A stretch of DNA of 64,000 nucleotides from Acidobacteriota bacterium (GTDB lineage Bacteria; Acidobacteriota; B3-B38; Guanabaribacteriales; JAGGZT01), in NCBI GenBank assembly GCA_021161905.1, contig JAGGZT010000064.1:1-64000 (forward strand). Reading direction: 5' to 3'. The translations under genes were made by a program, and so were the position numbers. The notes below the pieces were generated by a model, which was given only the letters and a program-made list of their open reading frames with translations, did not search any database and was not told the origin of the DNA. Positions 25,740 to 34,294 of the stretch are shown here, one piece after another. Every line of letters starts with the position of its first letter. The first letter of the stretch is position 1.

Positions 25740-26798
25740 ATGGGCAATGATACTACCTGTTTCCCATTGGTTTCTGTTTTTCGGGGTAATCTTGTGGAAT
25801 CACGCCATTTCGGCATCATAAGTGTCGTTGATTCGAAAGGGAAAGAGCTTTACCGAATGGGCGATTCCTCGCGGGTTGTTTACCTCCGCTCGTCGGCGAA
25901 GCCATTTCAGCTCCTCCCCTTAGTTGAGGCGGGGCTTGATAGGAGATTCTCCTTTACCGATAAGGAGCTTGCGATTATGGCTGCCTCTCACAGTGGGCAG
26001 GAGTTTCACGTGAAAACAGTGATGGGAATCCTCAAAAAGATTGGGCTCGAGGCGGATTCTCTTCTTTGCGGTACCCATTATCCTTACGATCCGGAGACGA
26101 GCGCTCGGATAAAGCGAGGGGAGTTTCCCCTTACTTCATTACATAACTGTTGTTCTGGAAAGCACGCAGGGATGCTCGCTCGAGCGGTGGCAAATGGTTA
26201 TTCCCTCTCCAACTACATAAAGCCAGAGCATCCGATACAGGTGGAGAACCGACGCACTTTAGCCGAGATCATCGGAGTATCCCCGGATGATATAGAGATA
26301 GGGATAGATGGTTGTGGTGTTCCCACCTTTGCTCTTCCCCTTAAGCTCGCTGCCCTCGCCTATGCTCGTCTTGCTGATCCCTCCTTCCTTCCTCAGCCAC
26401 GGGCTGAGGCGCTTTCCCGGATCGCCCGGGCAATGCAGGAACATCCGGAGATGGTCGGAGGGACCCACGGAAGGCTGGATACCGAGCTTATGAAGGTAGC
26501 TTTCCCCAAGGTGGTGGCAAAGGTAGGGGCAGAGGCGTTTTACGGGATCGGGCTTCTTCCCGGTGTTCTTCCCGGTGAGGAGAAAGGGGTCGGTATTGCC
26601 TTCAAGATAGAGGACGGAGCCTGGAAGAGAGCAGTCCCACCAGTGGCGGTGGAATTGCTTCATCAACTGGGGGTTCTCTCAGAGGGCGAATTTAAGAAGC
26701 TCTCCTCCTTCCATCACCCACCGGTCAAGAACAACCGGGGTGAAGTGGTGGGAGAGGTCCGTCCCTCCTTCGATATCTCCAAGTTTAAGCTTTCTTAG
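25740..26798 (+). CDS. LAsnII-family asparaginase
   Basis: 352 residues from the ATG at 25740, chosen for AAGGAG seven bases upstream. Landmarks of the family: SVFRGNLVESRHFG, YLRSSAKPFQLLPLVEAG, IMAASHSGQEFHV, NCCSGKHAGMLA, IGIDGCGVPTFALPL and GGTHGRLDTELM. The family hydrolyses L-asparagine to aspartate and ammonia and is unrelated to the AnsA type. It ends with a 14-base convergent overlap with the heptosyltransferase gene. Confidence 0.88.
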   Translation: MGNDTTCFPLVSVFRGNLVESRHFGIISVVDSKGKELYRMGDSSRVVYLRSSAKPFQLLPLVEAGLDRRFSFTDKELAIMAASHSGQEFHVKTVMGILKKIGLEADSLLCGTHYPYDPETSARIKRGEFPLTSLHNCCSGKHAGMLARAVANGYSLSNYIKPEHPIQVENRRTLAEIIGVSPDDIEIGIDGCGVPTFALPLKLAALAYARLADPSFLPQPRAEALSRIARAMQEHPEMVGGTHGRLDTELMKVAFPKVVAKVGAEAFYGIGLLPGVLPGEEKGVGIAFKIEDGAWKRAVPPVAVELLHQLGVLSEGEFKKLSSFHHPPVKNNRGEVVGEVRPSFDISKFKLS

Positions 26799-27828
26799 TC
26801 CTGTTTAAGAGGGTTAACCCCGCCTCTGCCACCTCGTAAGGAGAGATGGCGGAGATACAGGGGGGTGGTAGAGGGTGGCATTTTCTTTTATAGCAAGGGC
26901 TACAGGCTATTTTCTTGTAGAGGGTAATCCCATCACAATAAGGTCCATTCCGTAAGGGATCGGTAGGACCGTAGATCCCCACCGTGGGAACGGAGAGGGC
27001 GGCTGCCAAGTGGAGGGGTCCGGTATCGGCGGAAACAACGAGGTTTGCCCGTTTGATGATAGCGGTAAGCTCCCTTATGCCAGTTTCGGGAAGAAGTTCT
27101 GCCTCCTCCTTCATCCTTTCCTTCACCTCAAGAGCGAGGGACCGTTCCCCGGGTCCGTAGGAGATGAAAATGGGTATTCCCGTCTCTTTTGCTATAATAT
27201 CCCCAGCTTTAGCCAGCCCCTCCGGGGGATAACGTTTATTCTCCCAGCCACCAGCCGGGTTTAGGACGATGAACCTTCCCCCAGCCTTTTTCAGGAAGCG
27301 CTCCCCCTTTTCTTCCTCTTTTTGGGAAAGAAGGATGGGAAAGGTTACCTCATCTATCTCCTCTATCCCGAGGAGGGAAAGGAGCCCCAAGTGTTTATCC
27401 ACAATGTGCCGCTCAGTGGTGAGGGAGTTTCTCCTTTTGTGATAGAAAAAACGGGCAAAGGGCTCCCTCAAGTCCCCCTTTTCATAGCCCAAGCGAAGCC
27501 TTGCCCCAGAGAGGAGGGCGAACATCGCCGATTTTACCAAGCCCTGGAAGTCGATGGCGATATCGAAGGCAAGCGAAGATAGCCTTTTCTTCAAGGCGAA
27601 GAGTTCCTTTATTCCAAAGAGGGGGGAACGGCGCGCCTTCTTGGTATCAACGGCGATTATTCCGGAAAGATATGGATTCCCTTGAAGGATGGGAGAGAAC
27701 CTTTCCTCTACCAGCCAGAACAGCTCTGCTTCAGGAAACCTTTTTCTGAGTGGAGGAAGGACGGGCAGGGTATGGATGATGTCGCCCAGGGCACTAAGCC
27801 TCACGATGAGGATCCTTTTGGGGTTCAT
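26785..27828 (-). CDS. waaC: LPS heptosyltransferase I (WaaC-like, GT9)
   Basis: 347 residues of glycosyltransferase family 9: ILIVRLSALGDIIHTLPVLP at the start, FQGLVKSAMFALLSGARLRLGY, HIVDKHLGLLSLLG, and the nucleotide-sugar end VVSADTGPLHLAAALSVPTVGIYGPTDP. The 'RLSALGDIIHTLP' opening and the 'VDKHL' segment favour heptosyltransferase I, which adds the first heptose to Kdo-lipid A. It is the last gene of the inner-core operon, overlapping rfaE2 by 4 bases. Confidence 0.88.
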   Translation of the reverse strand: MNPKRILIVRLSALGDIIHTLPVLPPLRKRFPEAELFWLVEERFSPILQGNPYLSGIIAVDTKKARRSPLFGIKELFALKKRLSSLAFDIAIDFQGLVKSAMFALLSGARLRLGYEKGDLREPFARFFYHKRRNSLTTERHIVDKHLGLLSLLGIEEIDEVTFPILLSQKEEEKGERFLKKAGGRFIVLNPAGGWENKRYPPEGLAKAGDIIAKETGIPIFISYGPGERSLALEVKERMKEEAELLPETGIRELTAIIKRANLVVSADTGPLHLAAALSVPTVGIYGPTDPLRNGPYCDGITLYKKIACSPCYKRKCHPLPPPCISAISPYEVAEAGLTLLNRTKKA

Positions 27829-28325
27829 TTTCTTACCCGGTCTCTTATTCGGGCGATGAGCTCAGATGTGGAGTGAAGCTTGGGATCGCCAACAATAGCA
27901 GTCTTTCCCCCGTAGCTTTTCACTATCTCCCGTTCCGGGACGGTTTCTACCGTATAGTCGGTCCCCTTGGCGTGGACATCGGGCTTGAGCTCGAGAAGAA
28001 GGGAGGAGACGGTCAGTTCGTCGAAGATCACGATGTAGTCGATGAAAGGGAAGGCACTGAGTATCTCCGCCCGTTCAGAGGCGGTAAGTATTGGTCGAGG
28101 GGGTCCCTTTAGCTTCCTAACGGAATCGTCTGAGTTTAAGGCGACGATGAGGATATCCCCCTCCGCCTTCGCCCCCTTGAGGTAGCGGATGTGTCCGATG
28201 TGGATGAGGTCGAAGCAACCATTTGCAAGGACGATCCTCTTCCCTTTCTTCTTGAGCTCGGCTACGATCTCCTTGAGCCTATCCCTTTCCACCAGCTTAT
28301 CACCGGAGATCCCTCTTGACCGCAT
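27825..28325 (-). CDS. rfaE2: D-glycero-beta-D-manno-heptose 1-phosphate adenylyltransferase (HldE C-terminal activity)
   Basis: 166 residues of the nucleotidyltransferase fold: VLANGCFDLIHIGHIRYLKGAK contains the HxGH motif, then VALNSDDSVRKLKGPPRPI, SAFPFIDYIVIFDE and the substrate pocket KGTDYTVETVPE. It makes ADP-heptose from heptose 1-phosphate. In Escherichia coli it is fused with the kinase as HldE; here the two are separate genes overlapping by 26 bases. The ATG at 28325 has GAGGAG eight bases upstream inside the kinase gene. Confidence 0.93.
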   Translation of the reverse strand: MRSRGISGDKLVERDRLKEIVAELKKKGKRIVLANGCFDLIHIGHIRYLKGAKAEGDILIVALNSDDSVRKLKGPPRPILTASERAEILSAFPFIDYIVIFDELTVSSLLLELKPDVHAKGTDYTVETVPEREIVKSYGGKTAIVGDPKLHSTSELIARIRDRVRK

Positions 28326-29325
28326 CGATCAACTCCTCACGGCTGACGGTGGCTGTTCCTCGCTTCATCACCACGATACCCCCGGCGTAATTGGCGAGTC
28401 TTGCTGCCTCGTAGAAGCTCGCCCGGGAAGCCAAGGCTAAGGTAAAGGTGGCGATGACGGTATCACCGGCACCGGTGACATCAGCTATCTCCTCGGTCCC
28501 GTAGATCTCTATCTTCGCCGGTTTCTTCCCCCGTTCGAAGAGGATCATCCCCTTGCTTCCCCGAGTGAGCAGCACCGCCTCGGTTCCCGGAAGAAGGTCA
28601 AGGAGCTTCTCTCCCGCCTCGAGTGCTCGGTCATCGTCGTTTTCCAGCCTCATCCCAAGCGCCCCCTCTGCCTCGGGCTCGTTCGGGGTGACCGCAGTGG
28701 CTCCAGGGTATTGCAAAAGGTTGTAGCGGGAGTCAAGGGTGAGAGGTATCTTTTTCTTTCGAGTTTCCTCTCTTATCAGGGGAAAGAACGATGGGTTGAG
28801 GATACCCAAGCCATAGTCGGATATAAGGACCGCATCCGCCTCCTCTATTTTGGTGAGGAGTCGTTCCGCTATCCGATCCCTCAACCCGGAGGAATCGGGA
28901 AGTGGTCTCCACTTATCTATCCTCAGTACCTGTTGCTTTGCGGTATGGATGCCACCCGCTAAGATGCGGGTTTTAAGCGGTGTTTGATAGCGAGGCTCAG
29001 TTATGATGCCGGTCGTCTCCATCCCCCGTTCCCAAAAAGAAGAGATGATCTTTTCCCCCGCTTCATCCTCTCCCACCACCCCTATGGGTATGGCCTTTCC
29101 CTCCAAAGAGGCGATATTCGATGCCGCATTCCCTCCACCCCCGGGGGCGATGCGCGATGCGAGATGGCGGAGGATGAGTACCGGTGCCTCCCGGGAGATA
29201 CGCTCGGTCATCGTTTCCACGAACTCATCAGCGATCAAGTCTCCTACCACGATCACCCTTTTTTCCGGAAATCGGTTTATTATCCGAAGAAGGCGTTCTC
29301 TTAACTTCCTTTTTTCCATTATCAT
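28300..29325 (-). CDS. rfaE1: D-glycero-beta-D-manno-heptose 7-phosphate kinase (PfkB family, HldE N-terminal activity)
   Basis: 341 residues of a ribokinase-like kinase: VIVVGDLIADEFVETMTERI, PGGGGNAASNIASL (sugar site), SDYGLGIL, TPNEPEAEGALG and the anion hole/catalytic base DVTGAGDTVIATFTLAL. It phosphorylates heptose 7-phosphate to the 1,7-bisphosphate, the substrate of GmhB encoded just upstream. Its ATG overlaps the gmhB stop by 4 bases. Confidence 0.94.
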   Translation of the reverse strand: MIMEKRKLRERLLRIINRFPEKRVIVVGDLIADEFVETMTERISREAPVLILRHLASRIAPGGGGNAASNIASLEGKAIPIGVVGEDEAGEKIISSFWERGMETTGIITEPRYQTPLKTRILAGGIHTAKQQVLRIDKWRPLPDSSGLRDRIAERLLTKIEEADAVLISDYGLGILNPSFFPLIREETRKKKIPLTLDSRYNLLQYPGATAVTPNEPEAEGALGMRLENDDDRALEAGEKLLDLLPGTEAVLLTRGSKGMILFERGKKPAKIEIYGTEEIADVTGAGDTVIATFTLALASRASFYEAARLANYAGGIVVMKRGTATVSREELIDAVKRDLR

Positions 29326-29894
29326 TCCCTTCTCCCCAGAATAAATTCCACCGCTTCTCCTACATCCTCTGCCACGAAGTCAGGGAGGATCCCTTTATCC
29401 TCGAGTTTCTTCCTCGATCCCTTTCCGAAGCCGGTGAGGACGAGGACCGTTTTCATCCCCAGCTTCTTTCCCAATTCGATATCCTCCGGTTTGTCTCCCA
29501 CCACAAACGACGAGCTGATATTGATCCCAAGCTCCTCTTTCGCCTTCAGAATCATCCCCGGCGCTGGTTTTCTACAGGGGCAATTCTCCCGGTAAGGGGG
29601 TAGTCCTTCCGGGTGATGGGGGCAGTAATAGATACCATCGAGCACTACCCCGTAGGAAGAAAGGAGTTTTCTCAATCTTTTATGGACCTCCTTCAGTTTC
29701 TCCTCGGTGATGTAGCCTCGGGCGATTCCTGATTGGTTGGTTACCACCACGAGGAGAAAACCGGCGTCCTTAAGCTTCTTGAGCGCTTCCCCTGCTTTGG
29801 GGATGAGCTTTAGTTTTTCCGGATCGTCGATGAAGCCAACCTCTTCGTTTATCGTTCCGTCTCGATCCAAGAATACCGCTTTATTTTCGCCCAT
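29322..29894 (-). CDS. gmhB: D-glycero-beta-D-manno-heptose 1,7-bisphosphate 7-phosphatase
   Basis: 190-residue HAD phosphatase with FLDRDGTINEEVGF (nucleophile aspartate), VVVTNQSGIARGY, the zinc loop CPHHPEGLPPYRENCPCRKP and VVGDKPEDIELG. It removes the 7-phosphate in ADP-heptose synthesis, between the kinase and the adenylyltransferase. gmhA, the first enzyme of the path, is not in the window. Confidence 0.94.
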   Translation of the reverse strand: MGENKAVFLDRDGTINEEVGFIDDPEKLKLIPKAGEALKKLKDAGFLLVVVTNQSGIARGYITEEKLKEVHKRLRKLLSSYGVVLDGIYYCPHHPEGLPPYRENCPCRKPAPGMILKAKEELGINISSSFVVGDKPEDIELGKKLGMKTVLVLTGFGKGSRKKLEDKGILPDFVAEDVGEAVEFILGRRE

Positions 29895-30951
29895 AACTCT
29901 CCTTCATCTCAAGTTTTTTCGCCGCTTCGGCAAACACCATCTCCGCAGTAATGAGCTTCATACATCTATGATCTTTAGGGCAATGCCTGAGGAGACAGGG
30001 ACTGCAGGGGACTGGAACCCGCACTACCTTGTGGATGTCGCCGAAGGGAGAGGTAGTGGCAGGGTCGGTGGGTCCGAATATGGCGACCACGGGTATGGAG
30101 AGAGCGGAGGCGAGGTGCATCGGACCGCTGTCATTGGTTATTAGAAGATCGAGAAGTGATAGAGCGCCGATGAGCGTGGAAAGATCGGTCATACCGGAGA
30201 TATCGGTCGCTTTCCCTTTGATGTTTTTCACTACCTTATGAGCGATCTCCCGCTCCCCTTCTCCGCCGAAGATGATGATCTCCGCCTGGAACTCCCTTAT
30301 CAGTCTTTCAGCAACAGCAGAAAACCGTTCCGGATACCATCTCTTGGCGGAACCATAGGTAGCACCAGGACTTATCCCCACCAGGGGATGGGAAAAATCG
30401 ACCCCAGAAGAGGAGAGGAGGGCTTCAGCCTTCTTCCTCCCTTCGTCCGATGGGGCGAGGTGGAACTCTGGAGGTCCTGTCTCCAACCCAAGCGAAGACA
30501 AAAGCTCGAGATAATAATAGACTTGATGCTTCCTCTTTATCCCCTCACTTAGGGGGACAGCCCGGGTAAGGAGCCAACTTCTTCCGTCAGTTGCGTAGCC
30601 CCAGCGTTCGGGAATGCCAGCGAGGAAGGTGATGAGCGCCGCCTCGAAGGCGTTCTGGAGGAGAATGGCAAGGTCGAACTCCTTTCTCCTCACCCGCTTT
30701 ATCACTGAGAAGAGCCCCGATATTCCTTTATCCTCTCCCCTTTTATCGAAGATTATTACCTCGTCGACCAATGGGGAGCCCCGGAAGATATCGGCGACCC
30801 AGGGGCGAACCAGGATCGATATATGGGCAGAAGGGAAGTTCCTTCTGATGGCGGCGATAGCGGGAAGGGTGATGACGGCGTCCCCTATCCAGTTGGTCCC
30901 CCGAATGAGGAGTCTCTTCACCCGCTCTCTATCTATAGGGTTATGAGGCAT
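29881..30951 (-). CDS. waaF: LPS heptosyltransferase II (WaaF-like, GT9)
   Basis: 356 residues, family 9: RLLIRGTNWIGDAVITLPAI at the start is the hallmark of heptosyltransferase II, followed by LLQNAFEAALITFLAGIPERWGY, SPGATYGSAKRWYPERF and TNDSGPMHLASALSIPVVAIFGPTDP. It adds the second heptose of the inner core. It overlaps gmhB by 14 bases and the acyltransferase gene by 11. Confidence 0.93.
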   Translation of the reverse strand: MPHNPIDRERVKRLLIRGTNWIGDAVITLPAIAAIRRNFPSAHISILVRPWVADIFRGSPLVDEVIIFDKRGEDKGISGLFSVIKRVRRKEFDLAILLQNAFEAALITFLAGIPERWGYATDGRSWLLTRAVPLSEGIKRKHQVYYYLELLSSLGLETGPPEFHLAPSDEGRKKAEALLSSSGVDFSHPLVGISPGATYGSAKRWYPERFSAVAERLIREFQAEIIIFGGEGEREIAHKVVKNIKGKATDISGMTDLSTLIGALSLLDLLITNDSGPMHLASALSIPVVAIFGPTDPATTSPFGDIHKVVRVPVPCSPCLLRHCPKDHRCMKLITAEMVFAEAAKKLEMKESYGRK

Positions 30952-31843
30952 CCTCTTCCTCCTCCGGTGGTCTCGTCTTCCATCGCCGGTGCATCCAGAG
31001 CCAACAATCGGGGTATAGGCGGATATACCTCTCGATTATCTTGGTTGCTCGATGAGTTATATCCAGGATGTCTTTCTGATAATCCCTGCTTTTCTTGTAG
31101 GAGAGCTCCTTTTCATAGATGAAGAGGTATTTATCGCCATCGGTGGGGATGGCGAAGGCAGGGATTATCGCTGCTCCGGTTCTCAAGGCGATGGCAGCAA
31201 GTGCTGGAGTGGTGCAGGCTTTCTTTCCGAAGAAGTCAACGAACACCCCTTCCTTTCGCTGGACATTCTGATCGATGAGGAGCGCCACACCTTCTCCCCT
31301 CTTGAGTGCCCGGACGATCTCTCCCAAGGCGTTTTTCTTGGTTATCACCCGATTGCCAGTGAGCTTTCTCCTCTCGATAAGCATTTGGTCGAGGAGGGGG
31401 TTGTCCAGAGGGCGAGCAACCACATTCAAGGGAAGCCCAAGTGCTCCGTGGTGGATGCCCATTAGCTCCCAGTTTCCTAAATGGGCGGTAAAAAGGAGAA
31501 CCCCCTTTTTCTTGGCGTAAGCCCTCTTTAAGTGGGAGATTCCCTTCACCTCGGCTATCTTGAGGAGATCATCCTTGCTCATCCGGGGGAGGCGGAGTAG
31601 TTCAAAGAGGAAGGCGCCGAAGTTGCGAAAGGTGTTTTTTACTATCTCCTCCTTCCTCTTTTTGGGAAGGGAGTCACCGAAAGCGATGGAGAGATTTTTA
31701 AGGCAGACCTCCCGGTGTTTCTTATCGAGGAGGTAGACGAGCCAGCCTACCATCCGTCCCAAGGAAAGCGCCCATCTCCGCGGAAGAAGGTAGGCTATCG
31801 CGGTGAATAGCTTGGCTAAGATGTTTTCCCGAATCTCCTTCAC
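30941..31843 (-). CDS. Lipid A biosynthesis acyltransferase (LpxL/HtrB-like)
   Basis: 300 residues with an N-terminal membrane-associated segment, the acyltransferase motif HLGNWE (HX4E), FRNFGAFLFELLRL, GVALLIDQNVQRKEGVFVDFFG and TTPALAAIALRTGAAIIP. It transfers a secondary fatty acyl chain onto Kdo-lipid A, or a related precursor, at the inner membrane. LpxL and LpxM types cannot be told apart from the sequence alone. The start is GTG, overlapping the lpxK stop by 4 bases. Confidence 0.9.
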   Translation of the reverse strand: MKEIRENILAKLFTAIAYLLPRRWALSLGRMVGWLVYLLDKKHREVCLKNLSIAFGDSLPKKRKEEIVKNTFRNFGAFLFELLRLPRMSKDDLLKIAEVKGISHLKRAYAKKKGVLLFTAHLGNWELMGIHHGALGLPLNVVARPLDNPLLDQMLIERRKLTGNRVITKKNALGEIVRALKRGEGVALLIDQNVQRKEGVFVDFFGKKACTTPALAAIALRTGAAIIPAFAIPTDGDKYLFIYEKELSYKKSRDYQKDILDITHRATKIIERYIRLYPDCWLWMHRRWKTRPPEEEEDAS

Positions 31844-32925
31844 CTTCTTAACCCCAAACGAGAAAGGAGGAAAAAGAGGAATTCCTCCTCATCGATTATT
31901 TCCATCCCTATTTTAAGATAAAAGATGGGGAAATTGGAGGGGGCAGTCTCCGTAAGCTTCACGGCGTCTTTCTCCGTGGTGAGGAGTGCTTTTACCCCTC
32001 GTTTCTCCGCTTCGGCGATGAGGGAGGAGATATCGCTTCTTCGATACCAGTGGTGGTCGCGAAAGCGACGATGGGAGATAAGCCTGAGACCGAGCGAGGA
32101 AGCGGTTTCCTCGAAAGAGGCGGGGTTCCCGATCCCGGAGAAGGCGATGACGGGAAGTCCTTTTATATCTTGGAGAGGTATCCCCCTTTTCTCCCCGAGG
32201 GGGAAAACCCCCTCCACCTTGATCCTTCCCCGGAAGATGGGGGTCTCCTTTCTTTTAAATGGTGCGATCCTCTCTTTCACTGAAGGAAGTTCTCTTTCTT
32301 CCCCCCGGGTTATTATGATGCCATCCGCCTTTCTTATCGCCGATACCGGTTCCCTCAAGGCACCTGCCGGGGTAAGCCAGCTGTTTCCAAACGGGTTCCT
32401 CCCGTCTATGAGAAGGAGGTCGAGGTCTTTTCTCAGTTTTTTTTGTTGGAAGCCGTCGTCGAGGATTATCACCTCGGGATTGAAGAGCTTCTCGATGAGT
32501 TTCCCCCCCTCTCCCCTATCTTGAGAGAGGACTATGGGGATTTTTGGTAGCCTTTGGGCGAGGAGGAACGGTTCATCCCCTGCCATATCTACCGTCAGTC
32601 TCAGGTTATCGCCGTCTGTGAGGACGAGGGGCTCCGCCCCTCCCCCCCTTCTCCGGTAGCCTCGAGAGAGGATGGCGCATCTTATCCCATAATCAGAGAG
32701 GAGACGGGCGAGATAGATGGTGAAGGGGGTTTTCCCGGTTCCTCCCATAGTGATATTCCCTATGCTTACCACCTTAAGGGGGAGCCTCACCTCTTTAATA
32801 AGCCCCTTTTGGTAGATTGTCTCCCTTAGTTTAAGTAAGCCACGGTAGATAAAGGAGAGAGGGATGAGGGGAAGTACCAGAGGATGAAATCTATTTTCTT
32901 CCTCAAAGAGAAGTTCCCGAATCAG
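31840..32925 (-). CDS. lpxK: Tetraacyldisaccharide 4'-kinase LpxK, apparently with a CTG start
   Basis: The core has VVSIGNITMGGTGKTPFTIY (Walker A), CAILSRGYRRR, LDDGFQQKKLRKDLDLLLID and LTTEKDAVKL. The first ATG/GTG/TTG in frame (GTG 32790) would remove the membrane-binding N-terminus. Codons from 32925 to 32790 encode 45 in-frame residues with the normal LpxK lead-in (HPLVLPLIPLSFIYRGLLKL), and the kdtA stop lies 18 bases upstream. The only plausible initiators are CTG at 32925, with GGGAGG five bases before it, or the next codon ATT. LpxK phosphorylates lipid A disaccharide at the 4' position. I place the start at CTG 32925 by inference. Confidence 0.85.
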   Translation of the reverse strand: MIRELLFEEENRFHPLVLPLIPLSFIYRGLLKLRETIYQKGLIKEVRLPLKVVSIGNITMGGTGKTPFTIYLARLLSDYGIRCAILSRGYRRRGGGAEPLVLTDGDNLRLTVDMAGDEPFLLAQRLPKIPIVLSQDRGEGGKLIEKLFNPEVIILDDGFQQKKLRKDLDLLLIDGRNPFGNSWLTPAGALREPVSAIRKADGIIITRGEERELPSVKERIAPFKRKETPIFRGRIKVEGVFPLGEKRGIPLQDIKGLPVIAFSGIGNPASFEETASSLGLRLISHRRFRDHHWYRRSDISSLIAEAEKRGVKALLTTEKDAVKLTETAPSNFPIFYLKIGMEIIDEEEFLFFLLSRLGLRR

Positions 32926-32943
32926 TGCTTCCTCCCACTTAGA

Positions 32944-34224
32944 TTATGATGAGAGGAGAGGGGCAATGCTCTTGATTGTCCGCTCGATGGTACCCCTATT
33001 CTTCCTTACCACCTCCCGGGACGCCTCACCCATCCTGTGGAACCGGTTTTCATCCTCGATGAGAAGGAGAAAAGCCCGGGTCAGCTCCTCTTCATTCCTT
33101 ACCTCTATCGCCCCACCTTCAGCGAGTACCATCGAGGCGATGGCGCGGAAGTTCTCCATATGATGGCCAAATATCACCGGTCTGCCCTGGGATGCTGGTT
33201 CCAGGATGTTGTGTCCCCCCCTGGGTATCAAGCTTCCGCCGACGAACACCGCCCGTCCATAGCGGTAAAGGGGAGCGAGTTCACCGATGGTATCGAGGAT
33301 GACGACCGGTTTTCCCCTTTCTTTCTTCTTGATTCGGCTCCTTCGGATGTAGGGAAGGGAGAATCTCTTCACCAGTTCCTCTACCTCGTCGAACCTCTCA
33401 GGATGTCTTGGGGCGATGAGGAGTCTCACCTTAGGGTGTTTTTCCTTCACCCGGGCAAAGGCACGGAGGATGATCTCCTCCTCACCGGAGCCGGTGCTTC
33501 CCGCGATCAGAAGGGGGATGCCGTCGGAAAAGCCGAGAAGTTCAGCCAGCTTTTCCACATCCTTCCCCGAGCTTAGAAGCTCGTCCGAATCGAATTTTAG
33601 GTTTCCTGTTACCACTACCCGTTCTTCTGGAGCGCCGATGGCGATTATCCTTTTTTTGTCCTCCTCAGTTTGCATACAGAAGAGATCGATGTTTTTGAGC
33701 ACCTTTCGAAAGAGGGGCGAAATGAGGAGATAGCGTTTAAAGGAACGATCGGAAATCCTTCCATTCGCCAGAACCACCCTCGCCCCATACCTCTTGGCGG
33801 TGGCTAAGAAGTTGGGCCAAAGCTCCCCCTCCATCAGGATGCAAAGCTTCGGCTTCACCTGGGAGAAGGTTCGTTCCAGGGCAAAGGGGATGTCCAGGGG
33901 AAAGAAGAAACAACCGCTTTTCTCCTTGAAGTTCTTCTCCGCCATATCCATCCCGGTGATGGTGGTCGCCGAGATGAACAGCGGGGTCTCGGGATATTTC
34001 TCCTTTAGTTTTTTAGCAAGCCCCCTGGCAGCGAGCACCTCTCCTACTGATACCCCGTGGATCCAGATGGATGGCTTCCCTTCTTTATTGAGCGTTTGGG
34101 GAAGTTTTCCCAGTCGCTCCCTCAGCCCTTGAAGGTATTTGGGATAAAAGAGCTCCTTTAATAGGAAATAAGGGGAAAGAAGAATAAGAGCCGTCGTATA
34201 GATGATGGTATAAAGAAGGAGCAT
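32944..34224 (-). CDS. waaA: 3-deoxy-D-manno-octulosonic acid (Kdo) transferase
   Basis: 426 residues (also called kdtA). An N-terminal membrane anchor (LLLYTIIYTTALILLSPYF), then IWIHGVSVGEVLAARGLAK, LMEGELWPNFL, ARVVLANGRISDRSF, IAGSTGSGEEEII, IAPRHPERFDEVEEL, and the ending VFVGGSLIPRGGHNILEPAS. It attaches Kdo to lipid IVA at the inner membrane. It is the first gene of the inner-core operon. Confidence 0.95.
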   Translation of the reverse strand: MLLLYTIIYTTALILLSPYFLLKELFYPKYLQGLRERLGKLPQTLNKEGKPSIWIHGVSVGEVLAARGLAKKLKEKYPETPLFISATTITGMDMAEKNFKEKSGCFFFPLDIPFALERTFSQVKPKLCILMEGELWPNFLATAKRYGARVVLANGRISDRSFKRYLLISPLFRKVLKNIDLFCMQTEEDKKRIIAIGAPEERVVVTGNLKFDSDELLSSGKDVEKLAELLGFSDGIPLLIAGSTGSGEEEIILRAFARVKEKHPKVRLLIAPRHPERFDEVEELVKRFSLPYIRRSRIKKKERGKPVVILDTIGELAPLYRYGRAVFVGGSLIPRGGHNILEPASQGRPVIFGHHMENFRAIASMVLAEGGAIEVRNEEELTRAFLLLIEDENRFHRMGEASREVVRKNRGTIERTIKSIAPLLSS

Positions 34225-34264
34225 CGCCCTTTTCCCTTATCTCCCCCCGTTGTCACTCAGGATT

Positions 34265-34293
34265 ATAATAGTGGATTGGAGGAGGGAAGTCAA
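34265..34293 (-). promoter_or_regulatory. Sigma70-type promoter of the inner-core LPS operon
   Basis: Minus-strand TTGACT (34288-34293), 17-base spacer, TATTAT (34265-34270), squeezed into the 70-base gap between the endonuclease V stop and the Kdo transferase start. All downstream genes overlap or abut, so one transcript for eight genes is likely. Confidence 0.6.
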
Positions 34294-34294
34294 A

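Noticed and set aside
27825-29325. Split rfaE as a frameshifted hldE
   Set aside because: Each ORF is complete for its domain, the second has its own GAGGAG site, and separate rfaE1/rfaE2 genes are common.
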